From NCBI RefSeq assembly GCF_002272925.1, contig NZ_MLAR01000004.1:1-64000 (forward strand): a DNA stretch of 64,000 nt, given 5' to 3'. Shown piece by piece: positions 50,967-61,928 of this stretch. A model generated the notes under the pieces. The model worked only from the letters and a program-made list of their open reading frames with translations. It ran no database searches and had not been told where the DNA came from. Each line of letters starts with the position of its first letter. Position 1 is the first letter of the stretch. Origin of the DNA: Helicobacter sp. 13S00401-1 (GTDB lineage: Bacteria; Campylobacterota; Campylobacteria; Campylobacterales; Helicobacteraceae). A program made the translations under genes and the position numbers.

Positions 50967-53546
50967 CTATCTTAAGTAGTCAACTAGCGAGAGTTGATTG
51001 ATCTTACTAGTTGAAGCAAGGACGGCATTATAGTTATTAGTTAGATTATTAAACTCATTATAAGTTTTAGCTATATCAGCACCTATAGTTTCTCCTTTTA
51101 TAGCACTAACTTGAGTTTTTACCATCTCTTGTCTTTGTATGGCAGATTCAAAACTCCTTGAATGGGCACCATTTTTAGCAATGATTTTTTCTATATGATC
51201 ACTTAGATGGTCTATTAAAGAGATGCTATTTTGTATGCCTCTATTTTCTAAGTCATCTGAGTAGTTAGATTTATTAAGTGAGCCTGGCCTATAGATACCT
51301 TTACTAACCGCTTCTATGGCTTCATCTAGCCCTTTGAAAAAGTTTATCTTAGGGTCATCTATAGTTAGGGCTGAGTTTGCATTAAGCCTAAGCATGGCTG
51401 AGTTTGCTTTTGTGGCTTTTTCACTAAAGTCGTTTTCATCACTATCTGATATGTTAAATCTCATCCTAGTAGTTGAGCGTGTCAAGTCTTTTATGTGCAT
51501 CTTGCCATCAGTGTCTAAACTTACGTCTATATTTCTAGCAGAGTCTTTTAGTAAGTTTTCATAAGCTAGCTTGTTTTCTTGTGTTGGAGCTTTTATAATC
51601 TCTGCATTTTGTAAGTCTTTTGCACTAAGATTAGAGTAGTTAAGAGCTATACTCATGGCATCCATTAACTGTCTATAAGTTATATCATTAGCCTTAGTTA
51701 TGGTTACTGCTGGTGGGGCATCTTTTGGATTAAAAATAGGTATGAGTAAAGGCGCTCCTCTATCTCTTGCATCTTCTCCATCCTTAGGAGGTAGTTCTAA
51801 AAAAGTACCTTGGTCACTAAAATGCAAGCTAGCTTCAACTTTTACGCCATTATGATCATGAAGCAGCATATTATAAGTTTTATTATTAAGTGAGCCAGTA
51901 GTTACATCTATAAGCTTAGAATCTTCAGTAGCAAGTTTTGAAGTACCAGCTATGTTTTGGGCTATATTTGCATCTAGTGAGCTTCCATTTAGCCTAAAAC
52001 CACCTTCTACGTAGCTTGCGCCAAGTGGAGGAGAAAAGCCATTAACACTTTTCATATTTTTATCTAAAGATTCCATATTTATACTTAGTCCATGCTCACC
52101 ATCAAATGGCCCATCAACACTATCTTTTAAGGTACTTTTTACATTTTTATCAAAGATGTTTATAACACCTTCATCTATCTCTACTTCTACTTTTCCACCA
52201 AAGTAGCGTTGTATCTCATCTGTAAGATCACCTAGTGTAGCACCTTTGACATCTACTATCAAAGGCTTTCTTTTCTCTCCACCTAGGGGGGCATTATTTA
52301 TCTTGCCATCATCTGTATTTGGAGATGTGCCAGTGATCTTTATGTATCTTGTATCACTTGAGACTACATCTTCTAACTTAGTTAAACGCCCAGGCATGGA
52401 GTTATCTTTATTTATAAAGACATTAGGCAAGCTTACTAGGCGGTTATCATATTTATTATCAACACCACTTACCGTGCTTAGAGTATGGGTTGGTGTGATA
52501 TTTTGCATATTATAGACTTTTATATGTGCACCAAGTTTTTCTAGCTGGTCTATATTATCTACATTTTTATCACTTGAGATCATGTGAAAGTCTAGGCTAG
52601 AGCTTCCATGTTGCAAGTCTTTTATCTCTATCTCGCCCCAGGCGTTAAGTTTTACTTCTACAGCTTTAGAAAGATTAGTATTGCCAAAGGCCTTACCTAT
52701 CCTTTCTAGCAAATCCTTTACCTTAGTGGCTGAGTGTTGGTTGTTATAATCTAAGTCAAGTCCAAATTTTTCTTTAAATGCACTGCCATCACTTCTAACA
52801 CCTCTTATATAAAAGTACTCCTTGTCATTATTAGTAGTGTTGGTGTCATTATCACCTATTAGATCTCTTAGGGTATCGCTTTCTTTTATAAAAACTTCTT
52901 TAGGCTCTGCTGTTTGATTATCAGCGTCCATCGTGCCAGGGTGTAAAAGTCTTTGATTATAAAGAGGCATATTAGTAGTTATCTTTCTAGACTTATCATT
53001 ATCAGCACTTAGAAATAAGTCTTTACCAGTTATATTAAAAGGAACTTCGTTTTTAGAGCCAAGTAGGGCTTTTAACTCTTGATTATTCCCCCTATAAGTG
53101 CCATCATCATCAAAAGGTCTTTCATCTACTCTGCTTCCTCCAAAGATAAACTCTCCACCTATGGAAGTATTAGCCACGTTTATGATGTGGTTTCTTATGC
53201 TTTTAAGATCGTTTGCTAAGGCCTGTCTTGAAGTAGGCGTATGGACTTCATTAGCTGCATATAAAAGTTTAGTTTTAAAGTCATCCATAGACTTTGAGAT
53301 ATCACTTAAGGCTTGGTCTGTGTTTAAAGTAGCAGTGTGAGCGCTTTTTGCTACATCTATATTTTGACCTAGTGTTGTTTCATCATACTGAAGTTTAAGA
53401 TTCTGATTAAAGATGCTTGAGTCTTGATATGGCTGTTGGATCTTCATGCCAGAGGCTATCTTTGCGTTAGTGTCATTTAGCTTTTCTGCGAGCGCGCTTT
53501 GATTATTTGCCATCTGATTATATTTAGTGCCAAATGTTACTCTCAT
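50967..53546 (-). CDS. flgL: Flagellar hook-filament junction protein FlgL (HAP3)
   Basis: An 859-residue flagellin-like protein joining hook and filament. The start is ATG 53546, giving MRVTFGTKYNQM, since AGGA stands five bases before it; longer readings up to 53591 lie beyond the promoter. The conserved N-terminal helix region continues NQSALAEKLNDTNAKIASGMKIQQP, and the C-terminal helix ends YNAVLASTSKINQLSLVDYLR. The large central insert (about 150-750) makes it much longer than E. coli FlgL, as is usual in Helicobacter. It is exported through the flagellar type III system, so it has no signal peptide. A sigma-54 promoter precedes it. Confidence 0.93.
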   Translation of the reverse strand: MRVTFGTKYNQMANNQSALAEKLNDTNAKIASGMKIQQPYQDSSIFNQNLKLQYDETTLGQNIDVAKSAHTATLNTDQALSDISKSMDDFKTKLLYAANEVHTPTSRQALANDLKSIRNHIINVANTSIGGEFIFGGSRVDERPFDDDGTYRGNNQELKALLGSKNEVPFNITGKDLFLSADNDKSRKITTNMPLYNQRLLHPGTMDADNQTAEPKEVFIKESDTLRDLIGDNDTNTTNNDKEYFYIRGVRSDGSAFKEKFGLDLDYNNQHSATKVKDLLERIGKAFGNTNLSKAVEVKLNAWGEIEIKDLQHGSSSLDFHMISSDKNVDNIDQLEKLGAHIKVYNMQNITPTHTLSTVSGVDNKYDNRLVSLPNVFINKDNSMPGRLTKLEDVVSSDTRYIKITGTSPNTDDGKINNAPLGGEKRKPLIVDVKGATLGDLTDEIQRYFGGKVEVEIDEGVINIFDKNVKSTLKDSVDGPFDGEHGLSINMESLDKNMKSVNGFSPPLGASYVEGGFRLNGSSLDANIAQNIAGTSKLATEDSKLIDVTTGSLNNKTYNMLLHDHNGVKVEASLHFSDQGTFLELPPKDGEDARDRGAPLLIPIFNPKDAPPAVTITKANDITYRQLMDAMSIALNYSNLSAKDLQNAEIIKAPTQENKLAYENLLKDSARNIDVSLDTDGKMHIKDLTRSTTRMRFNISDSDENDFSEKATKANSAMLRLNANSALTIDDPKINFFKGLDEAIEAVSKGIYRPGSLNKSNYSDDLENRGIQNSISLIDHLSDHIEKIIAKNGAHSRSFESAIQRQEMVKTQVSAIKGETIGADIAKTYNEFNNLTNNYNAVLASTSKINQLSLVDYLR

Positions 53547-53580
53547 CTGCATCCTGCCTTTATGTAGTACGTAAGTGAAA

Positions 53581-53594
53581 GCAAAATGCATTCC
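53581..53594 (-). promoter_or_regulatory. Sigma-54 (RpoN) -24/-12 promoter of flgL
   Basis: On the minus strand GGAATGCATTTTGCTT gives GG (53594-53593), ten bases, then GC (53582-53581), the invariant RpoN spacing, and it matches GGAAC-N4-TTGCTT closely. A start about 12 bases on would leave a leader of roughly 25 bases before the flgL ATG. FlgR, the likely activator, is encoded in this window. Confidence 0.8.
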
Positions 53595-53760
53595 TTACTA
53601 TATGGTTCTTAGCTTCACTTATATCGTCATTTAAAAGCTTGAAGTAAAAAGATCTTAAGTTAAAACTAGTTTAGATTAAGTTTTTTGCTTGTAACTAATG
53701 TTATAAATCTGGCTTCTTTTGAGATAAAATTAAAATCTTCATTTAAGACTTAGGATAGGC

Positions 53761-54516
53761 ATGAATTATATAGATATAATTGTTTTAATAATCGTCATAC
53801 TGCTTTCTTTGCGCGGTTTTATAAATGGCTTGATATATGAAATATTAAGTATTATAGGTTTAGTTTTAGGAGCCTATCTAGGCGCAACTTATGGTAGGGA
53901 TGTTGGAATCTTATTTGATAAACATGCCTTGCATTTTACTTCGACTTTTGTGATTAACGCTATAGGTTTTGCCATAGTTTTTTTGGTTGTTTGGATAGTG
54001 TGTCTTTTTATAGGCATCTTTATATCCCGCTTTACTTTAGTTCCTAGTCTTAGCTTTTTAAATAAGATTCTAGGCTTTTTGTTTGGCTTAGTTAAAAACT
54101 TTATCATTCTTTCACTTATAGTATTTGGCATATCTTATACACCATTTTTTATGAACTTTGCCAAAAAAGCCCAAAAGGAATCTACTACTTTTGAGTTGAT
54201 GATACAAACTGGTGGAGGTATACTAAGACATGCTTGGTTGATGGATGAGATGAAAAAAGTAGATCTTAAAAATGCTGCTAATATAAAAGATAGTGTTAAT
54301 AGCGCTACAAAAGCCATACAAAACAAGCTTAATAAGACAGTACAAGACCTAGGAGGTCAAGGAAAAGATGCTATAAACAATGCAGTTAATACCAACTTAG
54401 ATGAGGTCATAGATAAGGTTAAAGATAAGGTAGAAAATCCAAACTCTAATCTAATGGATACTAAAACAGATTCCAAACCTACTTCACCTAAGCCTATCTC
54501 AGAGGATAATAACTAA
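53761..54516 (+). CDS. CvpA-family membrane protein
   Basis: A 251-residue protein with four hydrophobic segments in the first 130 residues ([34 protein letters not shown] and others), as in CvpA ('colicin V production') proteins. A hydrophilic tail is rich in Asn, Asp, Lys and Ser ([16 protein letters not shown]). The N-terminal NYIDI...GFINGLIYE matches the family. Its role in this group is unclear. It heads a run of genes (cvpA-lysS-glyA-DUF1882) I recognise from H. pylori. Confidence 0.82.
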   Translation: MNYIDIIVLIIVILLSLRGFINGLIYEILSIIGLVLGAYLGATYGRDVGILFDKHALHFTSTFVINAIGFAIVFLVVWIVCLFIGIFISRFTLVPSLSFLNKILGFLFGLVKNFIILSLIVFGISYTPFFMNFAKKAQKESTTFELMIQTGGGILRHAWLMDEMKKVDLKNAANIKDSVNSATKAIQNKLNKTVQDLGGQGKDAINNAVNTNLDEVIDKVKDKVENPNSNLMDTKTDSKPTSPKPISEDNN

Positions 54517-54533
54517 ACTACAAAAGGAAGCCC

Positions 54534-56003
54534 ATGTTTGAAAACCAGTACATTACCCAACGCATACAAAAGTCACAAGAGCTAAGAGAGCTAGGATTTA
54601 ACCCTTATGATAACTCTTGTGAAAAAGAGCTTAGCAATGCTAGTTTTTTAAAAAAGTATAAAGATGTAGACTTAAGCACTCCTAATATGGATATAAAAGA
54701 AAGCTTAAGCGGGCGTGTAAAGTTTATGCGTCTTATGGGTAAGGCAAGCTTTATGAAGATAGAAGATGAAAGCGGGGTTGTGCAGATTTACTTTTCACAA
54801 AATGAGTTAGGTGAGCACTTTAAGATTCTAAAAAAGTATCTTGAAGTAGGGGATATAGTGCAAGCTAGTGGCTTTCCTTTTGTAACTAAAACTGGCGAGC
54901 TTAGTCTTCATGCCCTAAGTCTTAAGATACTAACTAAGGCCATAGTGCCACTGCCTGAAAAGTTCCACGGTCTTAGTGATATAGAGCTGCGTTATCGCCA
55001 ACGCTACTTAGATCTAATAATGAACAAAGACGTAATGGAAACTTTTAAAATACGTAGCAAAATAGTTAGTAGTGTAAGGGCTTTTTTTGAAGATAAAGGC
55101 TTTTTAGAAGTAGAAACTCCTATGCTTCATCCAATCCCAGGTGGGGCTAATGCTAGGCCTTTTATAACCCACCATAATGCCCTTGATGTAGATAGATATT
55201 TACGCATAGCACCAGAGCTTTACTTAAAAAGGCTTATAGTTGGTGGCTTTGAAGCAGTTTTTGAGATAAATCGTAACTTTAGAAATGAAGGCATGGATCA
55301 CTCTCATAACCCTGAATTTAGCATGATAGAGTTTTACTGGGCTTATCACACCTATAAAGATTTAATAGAGCTTACTAAGGATCTTTTTAAGTATATCTTA
55401 GCAGGTCTAGGCATGGAATCTAAAGTAGTTTATGGCGAGTACACTCTAGATCTAGCTAACTTTAATGTGGTGACTTTAAAAGATTCTATAACTTCTATAG
55501 GCGGGGTGGATAAAAGCATCGTTGAAAGTCACAAGGACTTAGAATCTTTTCTTAAAGCTAAAGGCTTTGAAACTGCTAATCTAAGCTATGGAAAGCTTTT
55601 AGGTCTAGCTTTTGAAGAGTTAGTAGAATCTAAACTAATAGATCCAACTTTTATAACAGAGTACCCAATCGATATAAGCCCACTTGCAAGAAGAAATGAT
55701 GCTAATCCAGAGATCGCTGATAGGTTTGAGCTTTTTATAGCAGGTAAAGAGATAGCTAATGGGTTTAGTGAGCTAAACGACCCTTTAGATCAATTAGAGC
55801 GTTTTAAAGAGCAAGTAAAAGCAAAAGATGCAGGTGATGAAGAAGCCCAGTACATGGATGAAGACTACGTGCAAGCACTTGGCTACGGTATGCCTCCAAC
55901 GGCAGGGCAGGGTATAGGCATAGATAGATTAGTTATGCTTTTTACTAATAGTTCTAGCATAAAAGATGTTATATTATTCCCGGCTATGAAACCACAAGAT
56001 TAA
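54534..56003 (+). CDS. lysS: Lysyl-tRNA synthetase, class II
   Basis: A 489-residue synthetase charging tRNA-Lys. It has an N-terminal OB-fold for the anticodon ([20 protein letters not shown]). The class II catalytic core follows: motif 1 around [21 protein letters not shown], motif 2 at [20 protein letters not shown], and motif 3 at [24 protein letters not shown] precedes the ATG, 18 bases after the cvpA-like stop. Confidence 0.97.
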   Translation: MFENQYITQRIQKSQELRELGFNPYDNSCEKELSNASFLKKYKDVDLSTPNMDIKESLSGRVKFMRLMGKASFMKIEDESGVVQIYFSQNELGEHFKILKKYLEVGDIVQASGFPFVTKTGELSLHALSLKILTKAIVPLPEKFHGLSDIELRYRQRYLDLIMNKDVMETFKIRSKIVSSVRAFFEDKGFLEVETPMLHPIPGGANARPFITHHNALDVDRYLRIAPELYLKRLIVGGFEAVFEINRNFRNEGMDHSHNPEFSMIEFYWAYHTYKDLIELTKDLFKYILAGLGMESKVVYGEYTLDLANFNVVTLKDSITSIGGVDKSIVESHKDLESFLKAKGFETANLSYGKLLGLAFEELVESKLIDPTFITEYPIDISPLARRNDANPEIADRFELFIAGKEIANGFSELNDPLDQLERFKEQVKAKDAGDEEAQYMDEDYVQALGYGMPPTAGQGIGIDRLVMLFTNSSSIKDVILFPAMKPQD

Positions 56004-56056
56004 AGGCCCAAAAGGCAGTAATTAAGCTATAAGCAAACCAACTTTAAGGAGCAAAG

Positions 56057-57307
56057 ATGTCGTATTTTATGGAAAAAAGTGATAAAGAGATTTTTGATTT
56101 AATACAAAAAGAACTAGTTAGGCAAAATGAGCATTTAGAAATGATAGCAAGTGAGAACTTTACTTTTCCAAGCGTTATGGAAGCTATGGGAAGTGTTTTA
56201 ACCAATAAATACGCAGAAGGCTATCCAGGTAAGCGCTACTATGGGGGCTGTGAGTTTGTAGATGAGATAGAAACTATAGCAATTGAACGTATAAAAAAGC
56301 TTTTTGGCTGTAACTTTGCTAACGTGCAACCTCACTCAGGATCTCAAGCAAATGGTGCAGTATATGCCGCTTTACTAAAACCATATGATAAGATCATGGG
56401 CATGGCTTTAAGTCATGGAGGACATTTAACTCATGGTGCAAAAGTTAGTTTAACTGGTAAGATGTATCAAAGCTTTTTTTATGGGGTAGAACTAGATGGT
56501 AGGATAGATTATGACAAGCTAGCAGACCACGTACAAGTAGTACAGCCTAATATGCTAGTTTGTGGATTTTCAGCTTATACTAGAACGCTTGATTTTAAAA
56601 GGCTTAGAGAGATAGCAGATAGTGTTAATGCCATCTTGCTAGCTGATGTTGCCCATGTTGCAGGACTTTGTGTAGCTGGCGAATATCCTAACCCTTTCCC
56701 TTACTGTCACGTAGTAACTACTACTACTCATAAGACCTTAAGAGGCCCTAGAGGTGGAGTTATACTAACTAATGATGAAGAGATGGCTAAAAAGATAGAT
56801 AAGATGGTCTTCCCTGGAATCCAAGGTGGCCCTTTAATGCATGTCATTGCAGGTAAGGCTGTAGGCTTTGGAGAAAACTTAAAGCCAGAGTGGAAAACTT
56901 ATGCTAAACAAGTTAAGGCTAATATAAATGCACTTGCAACTGTGCTAGTAGGTAGAGGCTTTGAACTAGTAAGTGGTGGAACTGATAACCATCTTATACT
57001 GATGAGTTTCTTAAAAAATAGCTTTAGTGGAAAAGATGCAGATATCGCACTAGGTAATGCTGGAATCACTGTTAATAAAAACACAGTTCCAGGTGAAACT
57101 AGATCTCCTTTTATAACTAGTGGAGTGCGTATAGGCTCACCTGCATTAACAGCACGCGGTATGAAAGAAAGAGAGTTTAAGATAATAGGCAACTGGATAG
57201 CTGATATCTTAGAAAACATAACAGATACTAATCTCCAAGCTAAGATCAAAAAAGAGATAAAAGAGCTTACAAAAGATTTCATTATCTATGATAGAGCTAT
57301 ATATTAG
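56057..57307 (+). CDS. glyA: Serine hydroxymethyltransferase
   Basis: A 416-residue PLP enzyme converting serine and tetrahydrofolate to glycine and methylene-tetrahydrofolate. The PLP lysine lies in [16 protein letters not shown] near 225. Other conserved pieces are [32 protein letters not shown] in the N-terminal part and [15 protein letters not shown] precedes the ATG. It is in the same direction as lysS and the next gene, probably cotranscribed. Confidence 0.97.
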   Translation: MSYFMEKSDKEIFDLIQKELVRQNEHLEMIASENFTFPSVMEAMGSVLTNKYAEGYPGKRYYGGCEFVDEIETIAIERIKKLFGCNFANVQPHSGSQANGAVYAALLKPYDKIMGMALSHGGHLTHGAKVSLTGKMYQSFFYGVELDGRIDYDKLADHVQVVQPNMLVCGFSAYTRTLDFKRLREIADSVNAILLADVAHVAGLCVAGEYPNPFPYCHVVTTTTHKTLRGPRGGVILTNDEEMAKKIDKMVFPGIQGGPLMHVIAGKAVGFGENLKPEWKTYAKQVKANINALATVLVGRGFELVSGGTDNHLILMSFLKNSFSGKDADIALGNAGITVNKNTVPGETRSPFITSGVRIGSPALTARGMKEREFKIIGNWIADILENITDTNLQAKIKKEIKELTKDFIIYDRAIY

Positions 57308-57332
57308 TATCTAACCAACTTAAGGGTTATAG

Positions 57333-57875
57333 ATGCAAGAGATAGAATTAAAGCTTATCAAAATGGATACTAGCCACTACTATAAAAGAGTAGATGGCAT
57401 AGGTAAAAAACTAGTTTATTTGGGTAAAACTTTTTATGATAACTTTGAAAGGGTTGATGCGCCTTTGACGTCTATGGTTATAAAGGCACATCTAAATAGA
57501 GAGATAGTTGTAGCTCATGATTTATTACTTCAAGGTGGAACTAAGGTTGAAAATATAGTCTTTGACTATAACGGATATAATCCTGAGCGTTTCTATCATA
57601 AAGCACAGCTTATACTAAGAGAAGAGGGCTATCAAAACTTTACAGCCTACACTACAGCTAATCCTAAACATCTACACCTTTATATACATAAAGGTCACAC
57701 AGAGATAGGGGAAGGTAGAAGGCTTGCTAAAAGTTTATCGATGAGGTTTTCTCAAGTTATGCCTGTTGAGTGGAAGGCGTTGCCAACTGATGAGTTGCCG
57801 CCTTGTTATAATATTTTAACACTTCCTTATGAGGTTTTTGCTAAAGAGAGGGGAAGCTGGTCTAAGTATATGTAG
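57333..57875 (+). CDS. DUF1882-family protein
   Basis: A 180-residue cytoplasmic protein without membrane segments. In content and position directly after glyA it matches the Helicobacter/Campylobacter DUF1882 family (HP0184 position in H. pylori). Distinct stretches are [42 protein letters not shown] and [16 protein letters not shown]. The function is not known. It lies 25 bases after glyA. Confidence 0.75.
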   Translation: MQEIELKLIKMDTSHYYKRVDGIGKKLVYLGKTFYDNFERVDAPLTSMVIKAHLNREIVVAHDLLLQGGTKVENIVFDYNGYNPERFYHKAQLILREEGYQNFTAYTTANPKHLHLYIHKGHTEIGEGRRLAKSLSMRFSQVMPVEWKALPTDELPPCYNILTLPYEVFAKERGSWSKYM

Positions 57876-57878
57876 CTT

Positions 57879-57893
57879 ATGCTTAAAAAGCAT
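57879..57893 (+). terminator. Small hairpin after the DUF1882 gene
   Basis: ATGCTT-AAA-AAGCAT directly after the stop at 57875, followed by GCTTTGTG. The stem is short and the T-run weak. Confidence 0.35.
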
Positions 57894-57974
57894 GCTTTGT
57901 GTTGTAAATAGAAATATTTAACTTTGCGTATATGATAAAATGGACGCTAACGTTTTTAGGTAAAAGGAGATTTA

Positions 57975-59072
57975 ATGCCAAATAGTGAAAAAGAGCCAAA
58001 TGACATTCTTATGAGTGGTAAAAATACAGAAGCCAAAAAGAGTAAAAAACTAGTTTTTTTGCTTATAGTGGCTATTGTTATCGTGGTGATTTTGATCATT
58101 GCTATTTGGACTTTAAGTAGGGAAGTGAATAAACCAGTAAGTAATATCATTCCAGTTGATAAGTCTATGGAAAAGCTACCTAGTCAGAGTATGGATACTA
58201 CTAAGATGACAACAAACTCTAAAGATGACTTGCACTTAATGCCACTTGATAATCAAACTAAGTCAAATGGTGCAGATAGCAGTACAGATATATCTAAAAC
58301 ATCTATGGATTCTAATGCTTCATCTATGAATGCTACTCCACTTGGTGCTTCAAATCCTGAAAACACTCCAAGCCCAGTTGCTACTCCAACTAGTTCTAAT
58401 GTGGAATCTAAAAATCCTCTAGATACTAAGTTTAGCAGTCTTGAAGATGATCCAAAGTTTAAAGCCTTGCTTAGTAAAGAAGAAGAAAAGAAAGCACACA
58501 ACACAGCCAAGCATGAGTCTTTAAAGCCTCTTATATTAAAGCATGAAAATGACGTGCCTAAAGAAGTTGGTCTTATGAGCCAAAAAGCACATGAGCCAAA
58601 AGAACATAAAGCACATAATGCTATGCCTAAAAATGCAAAAGAGCAAAAAGCAAGCGATCTTATGCATAAACAAATGCATAAAAAGATAGCAGATGAGAAG
58701 CCTAAAGCCCAAGCGCACAAAGAAGCAAACAAACAAGAGGCAAACAAACAAGTAATTAAAGAGCCAAGTAAGCAAGTAAAACCAGTTAATGATATCCAAG
58801 CTAAAAAGCCTTTAAATGTAGTTAATGGAGTAGTGGCAACTCAGCCTGGAATCTATCTTCAAGTGGGTGTGTTTAGTCAAAAACCAAACGCTAAGTTCAT
58901 AGAAAAGATCTCAAAGTATGGCTATAAAGTAAAACAAGGCACAGTTGAAGATAAACCAGTTACTAGATATTTACTAGGGCCTTATAAAAGTAAGCTTGAT
59001 GCCACAAAAGATGTAGAAAAGATAGGACAAGAACTAGAGATAGGAAAACCAGTTTATTACGAAATAAAATAG
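57975..59072 (+). CDS. SPOR-domain membrane protein
   Basis: A 365-residue protein with a short cytoplasmic start, one membrane helix (VFLLIVAIVIVVILIIAIWTL), a long low-complexity periplasmic linker (Ser/Thr-rich, then Lys/His/Ala/Gln-rich), and a C-terminal SPOR domain at about 290-365 (YLQVGVFSQKPNAKFIEKI, TRYLLGPYKSKLDATKDVE). SPOR domains bind peptidoglycan stripped of stem peptides at division sites, so a role in septation is likely. It is not recognisably FtsN. AAGGAG precedes the ATG. Confidence 0.83.
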   Translation: MPNSEKEPNDILMSGKNTEAKKSKKLVFLLIVAIVIVVILIIAIWTLSREVNKPVSNIIPVDKSMEKLPSQSMDTTKMTTNSKDDLHLMPLDNQTKSNGADSSTDISKTSMDSNASSMNATPLGASNPENTPSPVATPTSSNVESKNPLDTKFSSLEDDPKFKALLSKEEEKKAHNTAKHESLKPLILKHENDVPKEVGLMSQKAHEPKEHKAHNAMPKNAKEQKASDLMHKQMHKKIADEKPKAQAHKEANKQEANKQVIKEPSKQVKPVNDIQAKKPLNVVNGVVATQPGIYLQVGVFSQKPNAKFIEKISKYGYKVKQGTVEDKPVTRYLLGPYKSKLDATKDVEKIGQELEIGKPVYYEIK

Positions 59073-59091
59073 ATTAGCAAGGCTGATAACG

Positions 59092-59640
59092 ATGAAACTA
59101 AAAGTACAAAATGCACCCTATGTAGCAAACCAAATCATACAAGATCTAAGCAGATCTCCTTTGGTTAGGCTAGGGGCTAGCAGCAAGCTTTCAAAGACGG
59201 CTGAGAATATAATCTTAGAAGATATGAGGCTAGAGCTAAGGATAGAAAATGAAACTAGAGATATCTTAGAAGAGTATCAAGATGATATAGATGATATGCA
59301 GCTAGATGAAAGAGATCTTTTTAACAAGATAAAAAGACAGCTTTCAGCAAAGTATCATTTTGAGCTAGATGAAAAAGATAGATACTCCAAACTAAGCCAT
59401 GAGATACTAGATAAGTTGCTAGAAGAAGATGAGATAAGCTTTGTTGTTAGTTATAACGATATAAAAAATATCATACACGCTTCATTTGATAAGTTTATAA
59501 CTTTTCAAAGCACAGCAAGAAATGCAGTGTTAGAAAAGCTAGAAAACTATAAGCGAAGGTTGATACCTGGAAGTGATGAGTATGAAGTGATATTTAATAG
59601 ATTATATGAAGAAGAGATGGCAAAAAAAGGGCTTATATGA
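59092..59640 (+). CDS. DUF507-family protein
   Basis: A 182-residue, highly charged, mostly helical cytoplasmic protein with LEDMRLELRIENETRDILEEYQDDIDDMQLDERDLFNKIKRQLSA-type composition, and ending FNRLYEEEMAKKGLI. It fits the DUF507 family, of unknown function, which in Helicobacter is found next to carA. Its stop overlaps the carA start (ATGA). Confidence 0.78.
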   Translation: MKLKVQNAPYVANQIIQDLSRSPLVRLGASSKLSKTAENIILEDMRLELRIENETRDILEEYQDDIDDMQLDERDLFNKIKRQLSAKYHFELDEKDRYSKLSHEILDKLLEEDEISFVVSYNDIKNIIHASFDKFITFQSTARNAVLEKLENYKRRLIPGSDEYEVIFNRLYEEEMAKKGLI

Positions 59641-60770
59641 GTGAGTTAAAACCTATATATTTATATTTTTCTAATGGTTGTTTTTTAGAAGCAAGAAGTT
59701 TTGGAAGTGAGGGCACAAAAGTAGGTGAAGCAGTTTTTAACACTTCCATGACAGGCTATCAAGAAATAACTAGCGATCCAAGTTATGCTGGACAGTTTAT
59801 AGTCTTTAGTATGCCAGAGATTGGTATAGTCGGCACTAATAGTTTTGATAATGAATCTTTTAAACCAAGATGCAAAGGCATCATAGTAAGAAATGAAAAT
59901 GAGTTTCACTCATCTTTTAGAAGCGAAGAGGGACTAAGGGTCTATCTTAAAGAAAATGGAATCTTAGGCATAACTGATATAGATACTAGAGGTCTAGTTA
60001 AGATGCTAAGAAAATATGGTGCTTTAGAGATGATAGCTTCAACTACTATAAGTGATAAAGATGAGTTAAAAGCAAAACTAGATTCCTCTTTAAAGATAAG
60101 CGAGATAGACTACATCAAAGAAGTAAGCACAAAAGATCCTTACTCTCATACTAAAACTAACTTCAACTATGAAAGCTGGGACTATAAAGAAAAAGATGGG
60201 CTTAGTAAAACTATAGCTGCTATAGATTTTGGTATAAAGAAAAACATACTTCATGAGCTAGTAAACGTGGGCTTTAAGGTAGAAGTTTTTCCTCAAGACT
60301 ATGATGAAAAAGCACTCATACAAGACTATAAAGATAAAAAACTACATGCTGTGTTTTTATCTAATGGCCCAGGTGACCCACTAATTTTAACTAATCAAGT
60401 AGAAAAGATAAGAGCTCTTATAGAAGCTAAAATCCCTATCTTTGGAATCTGTCTTGGTCACCAGCTTTTAAGCATAGCACATGGCTATCCAACTTATAAG
60501 CTAAAGTTTGGTCACCATGGGGCTAATCACCCAGTTAAAAACGAACTAGGTCTTGTAGAGATAACTTCTCAAAATCATAACTATAATGTCCCAGAAGAGA
60601 TACAAGAAGTAGCCTTTGTAACCCACAGGAATCTTTTTGATAATACCATTGAAGGAGTGTGTTATAAAGATGGAAATATCTTTTCAGTCCAACACCACCC
60701 AGAAGCAAGCCCAGGACCTAAAGAAGCTAGTAATATCTTTGCAAAGTTTTTTGCACAAGTTTCACTTTAA
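59637..60770 (+). CDS. carA: Carbamoyl-phosphate synthase small subunit
   Basis: A 377-residue glutaminase subunit that supplies ammonia to CarB for pyrimidine and arginine synthesis. The class I glutamine amidotransferase triad is visible: Cys in PIFGICLGHQLLS, His and Glu in VQHHPEASPGP. The N-terminal domain has GEAVFNTSMTGYQEI. carB is not in the window. Four-base overlap with the DUF507 gene. Confidence 0.96.
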   Translation: MSELKPIYLYFSNGCFLEARSFGSEGTKVGEAVFNTSMTGYQEITSDPSYAGQFIVFSMPEIGIVGTNSFDNESFKPRCKGIIVRNENEFHSSFRSEEGLRVYLKENGILGITDIDTRGLVKMLRKYGALEMIASTTISDKDELKAKLDSSLKISEIDYIKEVSTKDPYSHTKTNFNYESWDYKEKDGLSKTIAAIDFGIKKNILHELVNVGFKVEVFPQDYDEKALIQDYKDKKLHAVFLSNGPGDPLILTNQVEKIRALIEAKIPIFGICLGHQLLSIAHGYPTYKLKFGHHGANHPVKNELGLVEITSQNHNYNVPEEIQEVAFVTHRNLFDNTIEGVCYKDGNIFSVQHHPEASPGPKEASNIFAKFFAQVSL

Positions 60771-60794
60771 CATGCAAGTATTAAGCTAACTCCT

Positions 60795-61928
60795 ATGTCA
60801 AAAGTACTAAGTTTTTTATACTCAAAGATTGCTTTTTTTGTCTTAGTGGTATTTATATCTAGTGTTTTTTGGCACACTTTATTTGGCGCTAGCACGGGCT
60901 TTGATTTAAGTCAGATCTCAGAGCTTTTAAATATAGCTAAAAATAAGGGCTTAAAAGCTATCCCTACAGGTAGTGAGCTTTCTAAGATCCAAGCAAGCCG
61001 TCTTTCAACTGATACAAAAATGAGCAAAGATCAAATAGAACTAGGAAAGATGCTTTACTTTGATCCACGCCTAAGTGGAAATAAAGAGCTTTCTTGTAAT
61101 AGCTGTCACAACTTAAGTCTAGGCGCTACTTCACAGGTAAGAAAAGAAAACAACCCTGCCTTGTTAAATGCTCCTACACTTTATAATGTCGTTTTTAATA
61201 ATATCATGCACTATAACGGCGATATAACCGATACCAGGTCTAATAACCCAGGGAAAAAAGATACCACTCTTAGTGCTTTAAGTAAGGCTATACTAGCTTC
61301 TTTTACTAGTAAGGATGAGTTAAATAACACTACTAAAGGCATGATGAAGTCTTTAGATGATATAAAAAACTATAAGTATCTATTTAATAGGGCCTATGGT
61401 AGTGATGTAAAAGTTACCCCAGCTTTAGTAGCAGATACTATAGCTAGCTTTGTAGCAACACTAACTACACCTTCACGCTTTGATGATTTTTTACATGGCA
61501 ACTTAAAAGCACTTAGCCAAGATGAGCTAGAAGGACTAGTGCTTTTTATAAAACAAGGTTGTATCAGCTGTCACACTGGGGTTAATCTAGGTGGTACTAT
61601 GCAACCTTTTGGAGTGCTTAAACCTTACAAGTTTGCAAGTCTTGGAGGCTTTAAAGGCGACGCACATGGCAACGTAAAAGTACCTACACTAAGAAATATA
61701 ACTTTAAGTGAGCCTTATTTTCATAATGGTGGTTATAAAGAGCTTCATAAAGCCATAGATGAGATGGCAAGAATCCAAATAGGCATCAACTTATCTAGTA
61801 GGGAAACTAAGTTAATAGCTGACTTTTTAAGTTCACTTGATGGATATATAAAGCCAGTTAGGCTACCACTTTTACCTTCAAGCTATCATGATATAGATGA
61901 AAAAAGCTCTATAGATGATCTTAGATAA
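60795..61928 (+). CDS. Di-haem cytochrome c peroxidase family protein
   Basis: A 377-residue periplasmic protein with an uncleaved anchor or signal sequence at about 11-32. It has two CXXCH haem sites: CNSCH (101-105) and CISCH (256-260). KMLYFDPRLSGNKELSC is the typical start of the peroxidase domain. The enzyme reduces hydrogen peroxide with electrons from cytochrome c. It is shorter in the C-terminal part than MauG relatives and fits CcpA. The start has no clear Shine-Dalgarno; it overlaps rsmE by one base. Confidence 0.88.
   Translation: MSKVLSFLYSKIAFFVLVVFISSVFWHTLFGASTGFDLSQISELLNIAKNKGLKAIPTGSELSKIQASRLSTDTKMSKDQIELGKMLYFDPRLSGNKELSCNSCHNLSLGATSQVRKENNPALLNAPTLYNVVFNNIMHYNGDITDTRSNNPGKKDTTLSALSKAILASFTSKDELNNTTKGMMKSLDDIKNYKYLFNRAYGSDVKVTPALVADTIASFVATLTTPSRFDDFLHGNLKALSQDELEGLVLFIKQGCISCHTGVNLGGTMQPFGVLKPYKFASLGGFKGDAHGNVKVPTLRNITLSEPYFHNGGYKELHKAIDEMARIQIGINLSSRETKLIADFLSSLDGYIKPVRLPLLPSSYHDIDEKSSIDDLR

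Noticed and set aside
58253-58799. Two long minus-strand frames within the SPOR gene
   Set aside because: They are antisense by-products of the low-complexity Lys/His/Ala linker; composition (Cys, Phe, Leu) is not protein-like.
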